A DNA stretch of 6,636 bases, taken from Microcaldota archaeon (GTDB lineage Archaea; Micrarchaeota; Micrarchaeia; Burarchaeales; JAKAKT01). Within the stretch, counting starts at the first letter, position 1. Every line of letters begins with the position of its first letter. The notes under the pieces are model-generated. The model made no database searches. It saw only the letters and a program-made list of their open reading frames with translations, and was not told the origin of the DNA. The stretch covers positions 1 through 6,636 of the forward strand of contig JAPLWU010000083.1 in the NCBI GenBank assembly GCA_026396425.1, given 5' to 3'. A program made the position numbers and the translations under genes. Below are positions 1 through 5,683 of the stretch, one piece after another.

Positions 1-921
1 AGCGCCATCCTCCTTTCCTCCAAGTTCGACATGTCTTTCGAGCTCGCGCTTATTTCCGAGGCCCAGTCGCTCCTCCAACTGTCTTCCGCGTATCTCTCCC
101 AAAACGAGCACGGCGAGGCCATCGGCCCGCTCGCAAACGCATCCTCCCTGATAGCCAATTCCTCCTCCTCGATTCGCTCGAAGGCCCTCGAGTGGGCCTC
201 CTCGCTCGAATCCGCACTCCCGGCATATTCGCAACTCCAGTCCGAAATAGGGAAGAAGGCGCAATCGCTCTCCTCGATGGCGCAAATCACCGAAACTAGG
301 GTCAAAGGGAGCAAGTACGAGCCGCCCTTCTCAATCGACTCCGAAGTCCAGCGCGCCCTCTCGGCCTCCTCGCACGTCAAGAACCTTCTCGATTCCCTGC
401 GCTCTTCCGAAGACAAGGCCTCTTTCGTTTCGCAGAAGGCCGGCAACCTGGTAATCGCGGAGCAGGAACTGGAATCGCTCAAGTCAACGCTCGCGCTCCT
501 CAATTCGGAAATCTCCTCGCTCGAAAAGTCGGCCCGCTCCTCCTACAGGAATGCAGAGCTCGCGCTGAAGCAGCTCGCCGAGGCGGCTCCGGCCACGGAG
601 CAGCTCGCGAAGGAGGAGTCCGCTCTGCGCGATTACCTCCAGGATTCCGACAAGGCAATCCAGGAGGAGCGCTACGCCGACTCAATCCTCCTCTCCTCCT
701 ACGTGCAGTCGCGCGCCTCAAAACTAATCTCGGCGAGCCAGCCTGCGGCGGGCGGGGGCTTCGACCCCACACTGCTCCTGATTCCCCTCTCGCTCGTTTT
801 CATCGCGGTGCTCGCCTACCTTTTCGTGCGGAGGAAAGGCCCGCCCGAAGCCCAGGAACCGAGGGTCCTGAAGAGGCGAAAGAGCCAGGCCGAACCCGGG
901 AGCGCCAACAACGGGATTTAG
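1..921 (+). CDS. Ser-rich helical surface protein with C-terminal membrane anchor (5' end cut off)
   Basis: The frame is open from base 1, before the first ATG at 31. The ten codons ahead of that ATG (SAILLSSKFD) resemble a later stretch of the same protein (DSILLSSYVQ, near bases 670-705), so the gene very probably begins upstream of the window. The visible ~306 residues are rich in Ser, Leu, Ala and Glu and look almost wholly alpha-helical, with a coiled-coil-like segment around bases 450-540 (residues AEQELESLKSTLALL and following). A Gly-rich hinge (AAGGG) precedes one hydrophobic helix encoded at about 769-828 (TLLLIPLSLVFIAVLAYLFV), followed by RRKG and a Lys/Arg-rich tail. This is the layout of a protein whose bulk lies outside the cell, held by a C-terminal stop-transfer helix. 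The signal peptide, if present, would be outside the window. No enzymatic motif is seen and I do not recognise the family. Confidence 0.75.
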   Translation, partial: SAILLSSKFDMSFELALISEAQSLLQLSSAYLSQNEHGEAIGPLANASSLIANSSSSIRSKALEWASSLESALPAYSQLQSEIGKKAQSLSSMAQITETRVKGSKYEPPFSIDSEVQRALSASSHVKNLLDSLRSSEDKASFVSQKAGNLVIAEQELESLKSTLALLNSEISSLEKSARSSYRNAELALKQLAEAAPATEQLAKEESALRDYLQDSDKAIQEERYADSILLSSYVQSRASKLISASQPAAGGGFDPTLLLIPLSLVFIAVLAYLFVRRKGPPEAQEPRVLKRRKSQAEPGSANNGI

Positions 922-969
922 GAAGGCCGCCAACAGGATTCCGGAAGGCCAACAACAAGATTTAAGTAG
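904..969. repeat. Three tandem copies of a 22-bp element
   Basis: Copies occupy 904-925, 926-947 and 948-969 with an exact 22-bp period. All start with GCC and share the core CAA...GATT. By direct comparison copies 1 and 2 match at 17 of 22 positions and copies 1 and 3 at 18 of 22. The first copy covers the last codons and stop of the upstream gene; the third contains the TATA-like element of the mgtC-family gene. This could be a duplicated promoter/operator or simple slippage; its function is unknown. Confidence 0.7.
959..968 (+). promoter_or_regulatory. TATA-like promoter element of the mgtC-family gene
   Basis: The A/T-rich GATTTAAGTA lies in a GC-rich gap, centred about 27 bp before the ATG at 991. 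That is the spacing expected for an archaeal TATA box when transcription starts at or next to the start codon. No SD is visible before 991 (sequence CCAACCTCTTGTC), which fits a leaderless mRNA. This is inferred from sequence alone. Confidence 0.5.
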
Positions 970-990
970 CTGCCCGGCCAACCTCTTGTC

Positions 991-1419
991 ATGCTTCCTG
1001 ATTCCGAGATTGTGCTCAGGCTCCTCCTCGCATTCGTGCTCGGCGGCCTCATCGGCTACGAGCGCGAGGCAATAAAAAAGCCGGCGGGCCTCAGGACCCA
1101 CATACTCGTTGCCATAGGCTCTGCCCTCGTCACCGTAACCGGAATAGCCCTATTCGGCGAGAACGATTCCGCGGCCCGCATAGCGTCGGGGATAGTCACG
1201 GGCATCGGCTTCCTCGGGGCAGGCACAATCATGCGCTCGGAAGATGGCGTTCACGGCCTCACCACTGCGGCGAGCATGTGGGTAGTCGCAGCAGTAGGCA
1301 TGGCAGTCGGCTTCGGCCTTCATACCGCGGCCGCCTTCGCGACTTTGCTCGTGCTCGCGGTGCTCCAGCTCAAGTCCTTCGAGCCCATGATAGTGAAAAA
1401 GAACAGGCACGAGAAATAG
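991..1419 (+). CDS. MgtC/SapB-family membrane protein, short single-domain form
   Basis: This 142 aa protein is almost entirely membrane helices and carries the hallmarks of the MgtC/SapB family: GGLIGYERE at residues 18-26, GLRTH at 33-37, GIVTGIGFLGAGTI at 67-80 and GLTTAASMWVVAAVG at 89-103. Four to five membrane segments can be drawn (about 7-23, 37-56, 65-81, 92-108 and 110-127). The protein ends in a short basic tail (KKNRHEK) and lacks the extra cytoplasmic C-terminal domain of the longer MgtC proteins. In bacteria MgtC is linked to survival at low Mg2+ and to restraint of the F-type ATP synthase; what the short archaeal members do is not established, so no transport function is assigned. 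ATG 991 is the only reasonable start and is probably leaderless. The gene seems to be a single unit, followed by a T-rich stretch. Confidence 0.9.
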   Translation: MLPDSEIVLRLLLAFVLGGLIGYEREAIKKPAGLRTHILVAIGSALVTVTGIALFGENDSAARIASGIVTGIGFLGAGTIMRSEDGVHGLTTAASMWVVAAVGMAVGFGLHTAAAFATLLVLAVLQLKSFEPMIVKKNRHEK

Positions 1420-1451
1420 GGGCAACGGGCATCCTAAGTCTTTAGCCATTC

Positions 1452-1475
1452 ATTTTTTGCTTGAAAAAACAAACA
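1452..1475. terminator. Likely bidirectional T-rich terminator between convergent genes
   Basis: Six T's (1453-1458) and six A's (1464-1469) flank the five bases GCTTG, followed by CAAAC. Each strand therefore offers a T-run just after its gene: the plus strand for the mgtC-family gene ending at 1419, the minus strand for the acidic mini-gene ending at 1492. Archaeal RNA polymerase terminates at U-runs without needing a strong GC hairpin. Confidence 0.5.
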
Positions 1476-1491
1476 GAAGTAGTTACGACGC

Positions 1492-1578
1492 TCAGTCTTC
1501 CTCTTCGCCTTCGTCATCAAGGTCCTCGTCGTCCCAGTCGTCGTCTCCTTCTTCAGCGTCTTCTTCTTCGTCGGACAT
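1492..1578 (-). CDS. Tiny, extremely acidic protein (28 aa)
   Basis: The frame runs from ATG (1578-1576) to TGA (1494-1492) and encodes 28 residues beginning MSDEEEDAEEGDDDW. Eleven Asp and ten Glu make 21 of 28 residues acidic; there is no Lys, Arg or His, and one Trp and one Leu interrupt the run. It is supported as a gene by its leader: AGGGGTGA sits immediately upstream (SD, ending 3 nt before the ATG) and a strong TATA box lies about 45 bp upstream at the spacing expected for transcription start near 1598. A T-run follows the stop. The peptide is too short and low in complexity to assign by homology. Such a polyanion could bind a basic protein, metal ions or a nucleic-acid-binding surface, but that is speculation. 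The main doubt is that acidic triplet runs can arise as low-complexity sequence. Confidence 0.6.
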   Translation of the reverse strand: MSDEEEDAEEGDDDWDDEDLDDEGEEED

Positions 1579-1582
1579 GCTT

Positions 1583-1591
1583 CACCCCTAA
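1583..1591 (-). promoter_or_regulatory. SD/leader motif of the acidic mini-gene
   Basis: On the minus strand the bases read TTAGGGGTG, followed by AAGC and the ATG at 1578. The GGTGA part (1582-1586) pairs with the archaeal 16S rRNA 3' end. The same nine bases occur ahead of the divergent plus-strand gene at 1689-1697. Confidence 0.55.
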
Positions 1592-1618
1592 AACTTGATG
1601 GTTTGTTCTTTTCATTCT

Positions 1619-1630
1619 GCTTTATATACC
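1619..1630 (-). promoter_or_regulatory. TATA box of the acidic mini-gene
   Basis: The minus strand reads GGTATATAAAGC with a purine-rich stretch (CGAAA) just upstream, a good match to archaeal BRE plus TATA box. Centred near 1625, it predicts transcription start near 1598 and a ~20 nt leader that includes the SD. It is the best TATA box I see in the window. Confidence 0.65.
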
Positions 1631-1659
1631 TTTCGTCGCTCCTCCTCGCCACCCCAAAT

Positions 1660-1669
1660 CATTAAATAC
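1660..1669 (+). promoter_or_regulatory. TATA box of the divergent helical-protein gene
   Basis: CATTAAATAC on the plus strand is centred near 1665, predicting transcription start near 1691, at the first bases of the TTAGGGGTG leader motif. Together with the opposite-facing box at 1619-1630 it forms a compact divergent promoter region between two start codons only 125 bp apart. Confidence 0.5.
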
Positions 1670-1703
1670 CAGTTTCGGCATAATATTCTTAGGGGTGTTT
1701 TGC

Positions 1704-2336
1704 GTGCCAGGAAATCAAGCTACTGCCAGGAAACCCAATGCGTTTATGAGGGGAGTTGTTTATCCCCTAGGCGCAGCTCTCGGTTCCAACCCGGCAAGAG
1801 CCAGATACGCAGGAATACTCGCCGAATCGATATCCGAGTCAACTCCTCCAAAGGAATTGGCTGCGAAGGCATGGAAATCGGCAAAACTTTTCATACGAAT
1901 CGCAAATCGCGCCTCGAAACACGGCGAATTTGAAGATGCGTTTGAAGCTCGCGGTAAGGCGATAGCCGCTCTTGAAAAAATCCCCGTTGACAAGCGCACA
2001 TGGGAAGAACATCTCGAAATTGGCCTTCTCTTGTTTGGTCAAACGGTCAAGCTATGCTGCGATGGCGGAGGGATAGACGAAGGCAGACCGATGAAGATGG
2101 AGGAAAGGAAAGAAATACTCATAAAAGCGAGGCATGTTGCCTCCATGGCCGCACTTAACCTCAGCATGGCTCTTGTGGGGGAAACAGAAAAAATTCCGAG
2201 GGCCAAGCATGAGCTTGCCGAGAGAACCAGGGGATATGCAATGAAATATCTGGCCGATCTTCAGGATATATTGGGCCCATTTCGCTGGGAGCAATTCCGT
2301 ACCCTGCTTGTAGCAAATCGAGTTTACGTGGGTTGA
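1704..2336 (+). CDS. Hypothetical helical protein, possibly with TPR-like repeats
   Basis: I do not recognise this ~210 aa protein. It is predicted mostly alpha-helical and soluble. Residues 55-92 (KAWKSAKLFIRIANRASKHG and on to ALEKIP) have the small/large residue alternation of a TPR-like helix pair, and later helices (AERTRGYAMKYLADLQD, 172-188) are similar in style. Two adjacent Cys (118-119) precede a Gly-rich turn. There is no signal peptide or catalytic motif. GTG 1704 is chosen because GGGGTG (1692-1697) lies 6 nt upstream; GTG 1695 (leaderless) and ATG 1749 (protein starting MRGVVYPLG) are alternatives. By eye the gene is less GC-rich and uses more AAA, GAA and ATA codons than its neighbours, which suggests different ancestry or weak codon selection. 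It converges on the transaldolase gene with a 24-bp gap and no clear terminator. Confidence 0.7.
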   Translation: MPGNQATARKPNAFMRGVVYPLGAALGSNPARARYAGILAESISESTPPKELAAKAWKSAKLFIRIANRASKHGEFEDAFEARGKAIAALEKIPVDKRTWEEHLEIGLLLFGQTVKLCCDGGGIDEGRPMKMEERKEILIKARHVASMAALNLSMALVGETEKIPRAKHELAERTRGYAMKYLADLQDILGPFRWEQFRTLLVANRVYVG

Positions 2337-2360
2337 CGGGTAAGCGGAATACTCGTAATC

Positions 2361-3008
2361 TCAGAGTTTCGCCGTCTTTTCGTAGTCCCTTTTGAATTTC
2401 TCGATTCCGATATCCGTGAGCGGGTGCTTCCACATGAGTTCGAGAACATTTGCGGGAATGGTTGCGATGTGCGCGCCGGCCTTGGCCGCATCCACGACGT
2501 GCACCGGATTCCTTATGCTCGCCACTATTATCTCTGTTTTGAACCCGTAGTTCCGGTAAATCTGCACAATATCGCGAATCAAATCCATCCCGACCTCGCC
2601 TATATCATCGAGCCTGCCTATGAACGGCGAGACGAAGCTCGCTCCGGCCTTCGCCGCAATCAGCGCCTGATTGGAAGAGAAAACGAGCGTGACGTTGGTT
2701 TTGATTCCCTTTTTCGCGAGTATCCGCACTGCCTTAATCCCCTCTTTCGTCATCGGAATCTTCACCACCACGTTGGGGGCCCATTTGGCAAACTCCTCGG
2801 CCTCCTTCACGAGCTCTTCGGCAGTAGTCCCGTTCACCTCAACCGAAACCGGGCCCTTCACAATCTTCGCTATCTCTTGTATGACCGCCTTGTGCGGCTT
2901 GACTTCCTTGGCGACGAGAGTGGGATTAGTGGTAACCCCATCAACAAGCCCGAACTCGGCCGCCTTTTTAATATCCTCAACATGCGCAGTATCGATGAAA
3001 ATTTTCAT
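2361..3008 (-). CDS. tal: Transaldolase, TalC/FSA family
   Basis: This cytoplasmic TIM-barrel enzyme of 215 aa moves a dihydroxyacetone unit between fructose/sedoheptulose phosphates and aldose phosphates in the non-oxidative pentose phosphate pathway. Family motifs are clear: FIDTA with Asp6, GVTTNPTL at 24-31 (Asn28), VVKIPMTKEG at 81-90 with Lys83 as the Schiff-base lysine, and ASIRNP at 163-168. In this family the E. coli fructose-6-phosphate aldolases carry Gln59 and Tyr131, whereas true transaldolases carry Glu and Phe. The aligned residues here are Glu57 (SVEVNG) and Phe129 (SPFIGR), so I predict transaldolase rather than aldolase activity. The length is typical. It is the last gene of the cluster, starting 9 nt after the transketolase C-subunit stop, with TGAGGTG (3014-3020) as SD ending 5 nt before the ATG and including that stop codon. 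Confidence 0.95.
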   Translation of the reverse strand: MKIFIDTAHVEDIKKAAEFGLVDGVTTNPTLVAKEVKPHKAVIQEIAKIVKGPVSVEVNGTTAEELVKEAEEFAKWAPNVVVKIPMTKEGIKAVRILAKKGIKTNVTLVFSSNQALIAAKAGASFVSPFIGRLDDIGEVGMDLIRDIVQIYRNYGFKTEIIVASIRNPVHVVDAAKAGAHIATIPANVLELMWKHPLTDIGIEKFKRDYEKTAKL

Positions 3009-3013
3009 GCAAG

Positions 3014-3020
3014 CACCTCA
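3014..3020 (-). promoter_or_regulatory. SD of the transaldolase gene overlapping the upstream stop codon
   Basis: The minus strand reads TGAGGTG, then five bases, then the ATG at 3008. The first three bases are the stop codon of the transketolase C-subunit, so terminating ribosomes release on top of the next initiation site. This fixes the transaldolase start and argues for coupled translation. Confidence 0.75.
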
Positions 3021-4016
3021 CCGTTTTTTACCAATGTTATCGCTGACGAATTTTGCAATCCCCTCAGAATCAAGGCCGTAGTGCTTCATCAGCTCGAGCG
3101 GCTCGCCCGACTGGCAGAAATGGTTACGGATTCCGTGCCTCCTCAGAATGCACGGCTGCCTCTCGGCAATTACTTCGGCAACCGCGCTCCCGAGCCCGCC
3201 GTCAATCTGGTGGTCCTCGACGGTCACGATGAAGCCTGTTTTTTTCGCCCAGTAGGCAATGGCCTCCGCGTCGATTGGTTTAATCGTATGGCAGTTTATA
3301 ACGGCGCACGAAATTCCGCCCTCGTGTTCCAGTTTTTCTGCGGCCATTATGGACTCATACACCTGCGGCCCGCAGGCAAATATCGCAGCGTCGTCGCCCT
3401 CGCGGCACAAATTGGCCTTGCCAATCTTGAACGGAGTGCTGGCAGTCGTGAACATGGGCAGCTTCTCCCTCGCTGTTCTCATGTACGAGGGATGGCCGAG
3501 CTTTGCGACTGCAAGCGTCGCCTTCCTCGCCTCCTCCATATCCGCAGGCGCCAGAACGGTCATGTTCGGAAGAACCCTCGTTATCGCAATATCCTCGAGC
3601 GCCTGGTGCGAAGCCCCGTCAGGCCCGACGGTAACGCCCGTGTGCGAGCCATGCAAATGCACGGGAACGTCATTATAGCAAATCGAAACCCTCACCTGGT
3701 CCCAGTTCCTGCCCGGCGAGAATACTCCGTAGGCGGATATGAAGACGGTTTTTCCGCACGAGGCAATGCCCGACGCAATCCCGGCCATGTTCTGTTCCGC
3801 AACCCCGACCTGCACGAACCTCTCCGGGAACTTTTCGGCAAACCAGTGCGTCCTCGTGCTCTCGGAAACGTCGGCGCTCATCGCCCACACGTTCGGGTCC
3901 TGCTCGCCCAGCTCGACAAGCGCCTTGCCAAATCCGTCGCGGCTCGGCTTCTTGCTAGGCGGAGCGGTTATCGGGTCGGCGAACCACATCTCAGGGTTGA
4001 TTTTTCCGGCCATCAT
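3018..4016 (-). CDS. Transketolase, C-terminal subunit
   Basis: This 332 aa subunit supplies the pyrimidine-binding (Pyr) and C-terminal domains of a split transketolase, the thiamine diphosphate enzyme that moves two-carbon ketol units between sugar phosphates. The Pyr domain runs from about 25 to 195. It contains QVGVAEQNMAGIASG at 69-83, where Glu74 is the residue expected to activate the cofactor aminopyrimidine ring, and the substrate-side segment GPDGASHQALEDIA at 131-144. The C-terminal domain follows from about 205, with INCHTIKPID at 240-249 and VEDHQIDGGLG at 266-276. The ThDP diphosphate-binding half is supplied by the gene immediately upstream. ATG 4016 overlaps the TGA of that gene (ATGA), with GGTGA (4020-4024) 3 nt upstream. 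A second ATG directly follows, so the protein may start one residue later. Length is normal for the split form. Confidence 0.95.
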   Translation of the reverse strand: MMAGKINPEMWFADPITAPPSKKPSRDGFGKALVELGEQDPNVWAMSADVSESTRTHWFAEKFPERFVQVGVAEQNMAGIASGIASCGKTVFISAYGVFSPGRNWDQVRVSICYNDVPVHLHGSHTGVTVGPDGASHQALEDIAITRVLPNMTVLAPADMEEARKATLAVAKLGHPSYMRTAREKLPMFTTASTPFKIGKANLCREGDDAAIFACGPQVYESIMAAEKLEHEGGISCAVINCHTIKPIDAEAIAYWAKKTGFIVTVEDHQIDGGLGSAVAEVIAERQPCILRRHGIRNHFCQSGEPLELMKHYGLDSEGIAKFVSDNIGKKR

Positions 4017-4918
4017 TCGTCACCGTAAAACTTCCTTTCCGTGCCAAGGCTGTCGAGCGCCCTGTCCATCTCACCGTCTCCAGGCGGCTTTCCGTGCCAT
4101 TCGACTATGAAGTCCATGAACGAAACGTCCTTTCCGGGAATCGTATGCGCGATAATCATGACGGGCCTGTCAATCACCTTCTTGGCCTCCTCGCATGCGC
4201 TTATTATCCGCTCTATGTTGTGCCCGTCAACCTCAATCACGTGCCACCCGAAGGCCCTGTACTTCTCGCCGAGCGGCTCCAGCGGCATCACCTCCTCGGT
4301 AAATCCGTCAATCTGGATGTTATTGCGGTCCATTATCATTACCAGATTCCCCAATTTGTATTTCGACGCGAGAAGCGCGGCCTCCCATGCCTGCCCCTCG
4401 TCATGCTCCCCGTCCGAGCATACGCAATAAACCTTCCAGTTCTTCCTCTCCCTCTTTCCCACAAGCGCCATGCCTACTGCAACCGAGAGCCCCTGTCCCA
4501 GCGGTCCCGAGCTGTTCTCGACTCCCGGGAGCGCGCCCCTGTGCGGATGGCCCTGGAGCCGGGAGCCGAGCTGCCTGAGCGTCATGAGCTCCTCTTTCGG
4601 GAAATAGCCCGTTTCCGCCAGTGCTGCGTAAAGCACCGGGCACACATGGCCATTGGAAAGCACCAGCCTGTCCCTGCCCTGCCATTCCGGGTCCTTGGGG
4701 TCGTGGTTCATGACATTGAAATAAAGAGCGGTGAATATGTCGGCGAGCCCGATTGCGCCCGCAGGATGCCCGCTCTTCGCCTTGTGGAGCATTCGTATTA
4801 CGTTCTGGCGTATGCTGTTCGAAATCAGGTAAAGCTTTTTTATGTCGGCGACTTTTTGCATGCGCCTTCCCGCAGTCGGTTCGGCGTCCAAAAGCGCCTG
4901 CTTCGGAGTCTCGGTCAT
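4013..4918 (-). CDS. Transketolase, N-terminal subunit
   Basis: This 301 aa subunit is the diphosphate-binding (PP) half of a split transketolase and should assemble with the product of the next gene, forming active sites at the interface. Visible motifs are SGHPAG at 49-54 (His51), SNGHVCPVLYA at 88-98 (His91), GHPHRG at 123-128, SGPLGQG at 137-143, and the ThDP/metal motif SDGEHDEG at 168-175 closing with DRNNIQIDG at 197-205 (Asp169 and Asn199 as expected Mg2+ ligands). IPGKDVSFMD at 260-269 and His275 complete the set. The first residue of the GDG-type motif is Ser instead of Gly, a variant also seen in other split transketolases. About 20 residues precede the conserved start; Met20 (ATG at 4861) could be an alternative start, but the ATG at 4918 overlaps the epimerase stop as ATGA, so I prefer the longer form. 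Confidence 0.95.
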   Translation of the reverse strand: MTETPKQALLDAEPTAGRRMQKVADIKKLYLISNSIRQNVIRMLHKAKSGHPAGAIGLADIFTALYFNVMNHDPKDPEWQGRDRLVLSNGHVCPVLYAALAETGYFPKEELMTLRQLGSRLQGHPHRGALPGVENSSGPLGQGLSVAVGMALVGKRERKNWKVYCVCSDGEHDEGQAWEAALLASKYKLGNLVMIMDRNNIQIDGFTEEVMPLEPLGEKYRAFGWHVIEVDGHNIERIISACEEAKKVIDRPVMIIAHTIPGKDVSFMDFIVEWHGKPPGDGEMDRALDSLGTERKFYGDE

Positions 4919-5601
4919 GTTTTACTGCCCCCACTCTTGCTCTCGCCAACTCCCGCCTTTCGCTTTCGCATCGCAGCCTCGCGTATCGCCTTTATTGCCA
5001 GCTTCGCGTTCTCGGCGCGGTATATGCTGCTCGATGCCGCGAGCTTGTCGGCTCCGGCCGCGCCCGCCTTTGCGGCAGTTTCCTCGTTTATCCCGCCGTC
5101 AACTTCAATATGCAATTCCGGAAATCTCCTTCTCAGCTCCCGGATTTTCCCCTCGACCTCGCCAATGTATTTCTGGCCGTCGAAGCCGGGCACGACGGAC
5201 ATAACCAAAACCATCGAAACGTCATTCAGGTAAGGCTCAAGTTCCTTCAGCGTGGTTGCGGGGTTGATTGCAATCCCCAATTTCCCGCCCGACTCGCGAA
5301 CGGCCTTCTTCACCGCATTCCAGTTTTTTCCGCTTATCGTTTCGACATGAACCACGTGCAGATGTTTTCCCCTCGTCCTCTCAATATACTTTTCCGGGTT
5401 CCTGACCATCCAGTGGAATTCATAACCGATTCCGGCGGGCAAATCCTCAAAGCTTTCCGGGCCGACCGTTTTATTCGGGACAAATTCATTATCCATCACG
5501 TCTATATGGACGGTGGCCACGTTATCCCGCACCCGGTTGATTCTTTCGAGCAAATCCTCCCTGTTCTTCACCAGTATGGCTGGGATTACCTCTACGTCCA
5601 T
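4915..5601 (-). CDS. rpe: Ribulose-phosphate 3-epimerase (divergent)
   Basis: This 228 aa TIM-barrel enzyme interconverts D-ribulose 5-phosphate and D-xylulose 5-phosphate, the substrate of the transketolase encoded next. The four expected metal ligands are present: His32 and Asp34 in VHIDVMDNEFVPN, His63 in YEFHWMV, and Asp168 in EVDGGIN. The two Asp also serve as the acid/base pair. Several usually conserved positions differ: the N-terminal PSIL is PAIL (Ala8), the NPGFGGQ loop is VPGFDGQ (137-143), and the late phosphate-site Gly-Ser is Ser-Ser (190-191). These make it a divergent member, though gene context supports the classic activity. A basic Ser/Gly tail (RKRKAGVGESKSGGSKT) ends the protein and overlaps the transketolase start by 4 nt. 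GGAG at 5613-5616 lies rather far (11 nt) from the ATG. It appears to be the first gene of the coupled operon. Confidence 0.88.
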   Translation of the reverse strand: MDVEVIPAILVKNREDLLERINRVRDNVATVHIDVMDNEFVPNKTVGPESFEDLPAGIGYEFHWMVRNPEKYIERTRGKHLHVVHVETISGKNWNAVKKAVRESGGKLGIAINPATTLKELEPYLNDVSMVLVMSVVPGFDGQKYIGEVEGKIRELRRRFPELHIEVDGGINEETAAKAGAAGADKLAASSSIYRAENAKLAIKAIREAAMRKRKAGVGESKSGGSKT

Positions 5602-5673
5602 GCTTGTCCCTTCTCCTTTCGGCCAATCCCCGATTCTCCCACCAGCGGCTCTTAATGGAAATGGAAGGCAAGA

Positions 5674-5682
5674 CTATAAAAT
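5674..5682 (-). promoter_or_regulatory. Possible promoter of the rpe-transketolase-tal operon
   Basis: The minus strand reads ATTTTATAG directly after the PRPP synthetase stop codon (5686-5684). As a TATA box it would start transcription near 5651 and give a ~50 nt leader before rpe. The 82-bp gap, long for this compact cluster, supports a separate promoter, but read-through from the PRPP synthetase gene is also possible. Confidence 0.45.
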
Positions 5683-5683
5683 C

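Noticed and set aside
168..182. Codons for a run of Ser (SSSS) as a possible phase-variable repeat
   Set aside because: The codons are mixed TCC/TCG and not long enough for slippage; Ser-richness is a general feature of this protein.
1150..1449. Minus-strand frame of 99 codons opposite the mgtC-family gene
   Set aside because: It is antisense to a gene with clear MgtC/SapB motifs and has no leader signals.
1434..1652. Minus-strand frame of 72 basic residues across the acidic mini-gene
   Set aside because: Its start lies upstream of and its coding would include the strong TATA box at 1619-1630, so the predicted transcript cannot contain it. Composition is Lys/Thr/Arg-rich from reading acidic codons out of frame.
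1595..1933. Plus-strand frame of 112 codons overlapping the helical-protein gene in another frame
   Set aside because: It starts before the inferred TATA box and transcription start of the plus-strand gene; its translation is Arg/Ser-rich and shows no structure.
2424..4028. Plus-strand open frame of 534 codons opposite the transaldolase and transketolase C-subunit genes
   Set aside because: It lies antisense to two genes with clear catalytic motifs, and its translation is rich in Arg, His and Pro without domain character. GC-rich third positions commonly leave long antisense frames open.
4094..5233. Plus-strand open frame of 379 codons opposite the transketolase N-subunit and rpe genes
   Set aside because: It is antisense to two well-supported genes, crosses their junction and shows no recognisable motif or leader.
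4753..5655. Plus-strand open frame of 300 codons opposite rpe
   Set aside because: It is a shadow of rpe and the start of the transketolase N-subunit, with no SD or promoter and no family signature.
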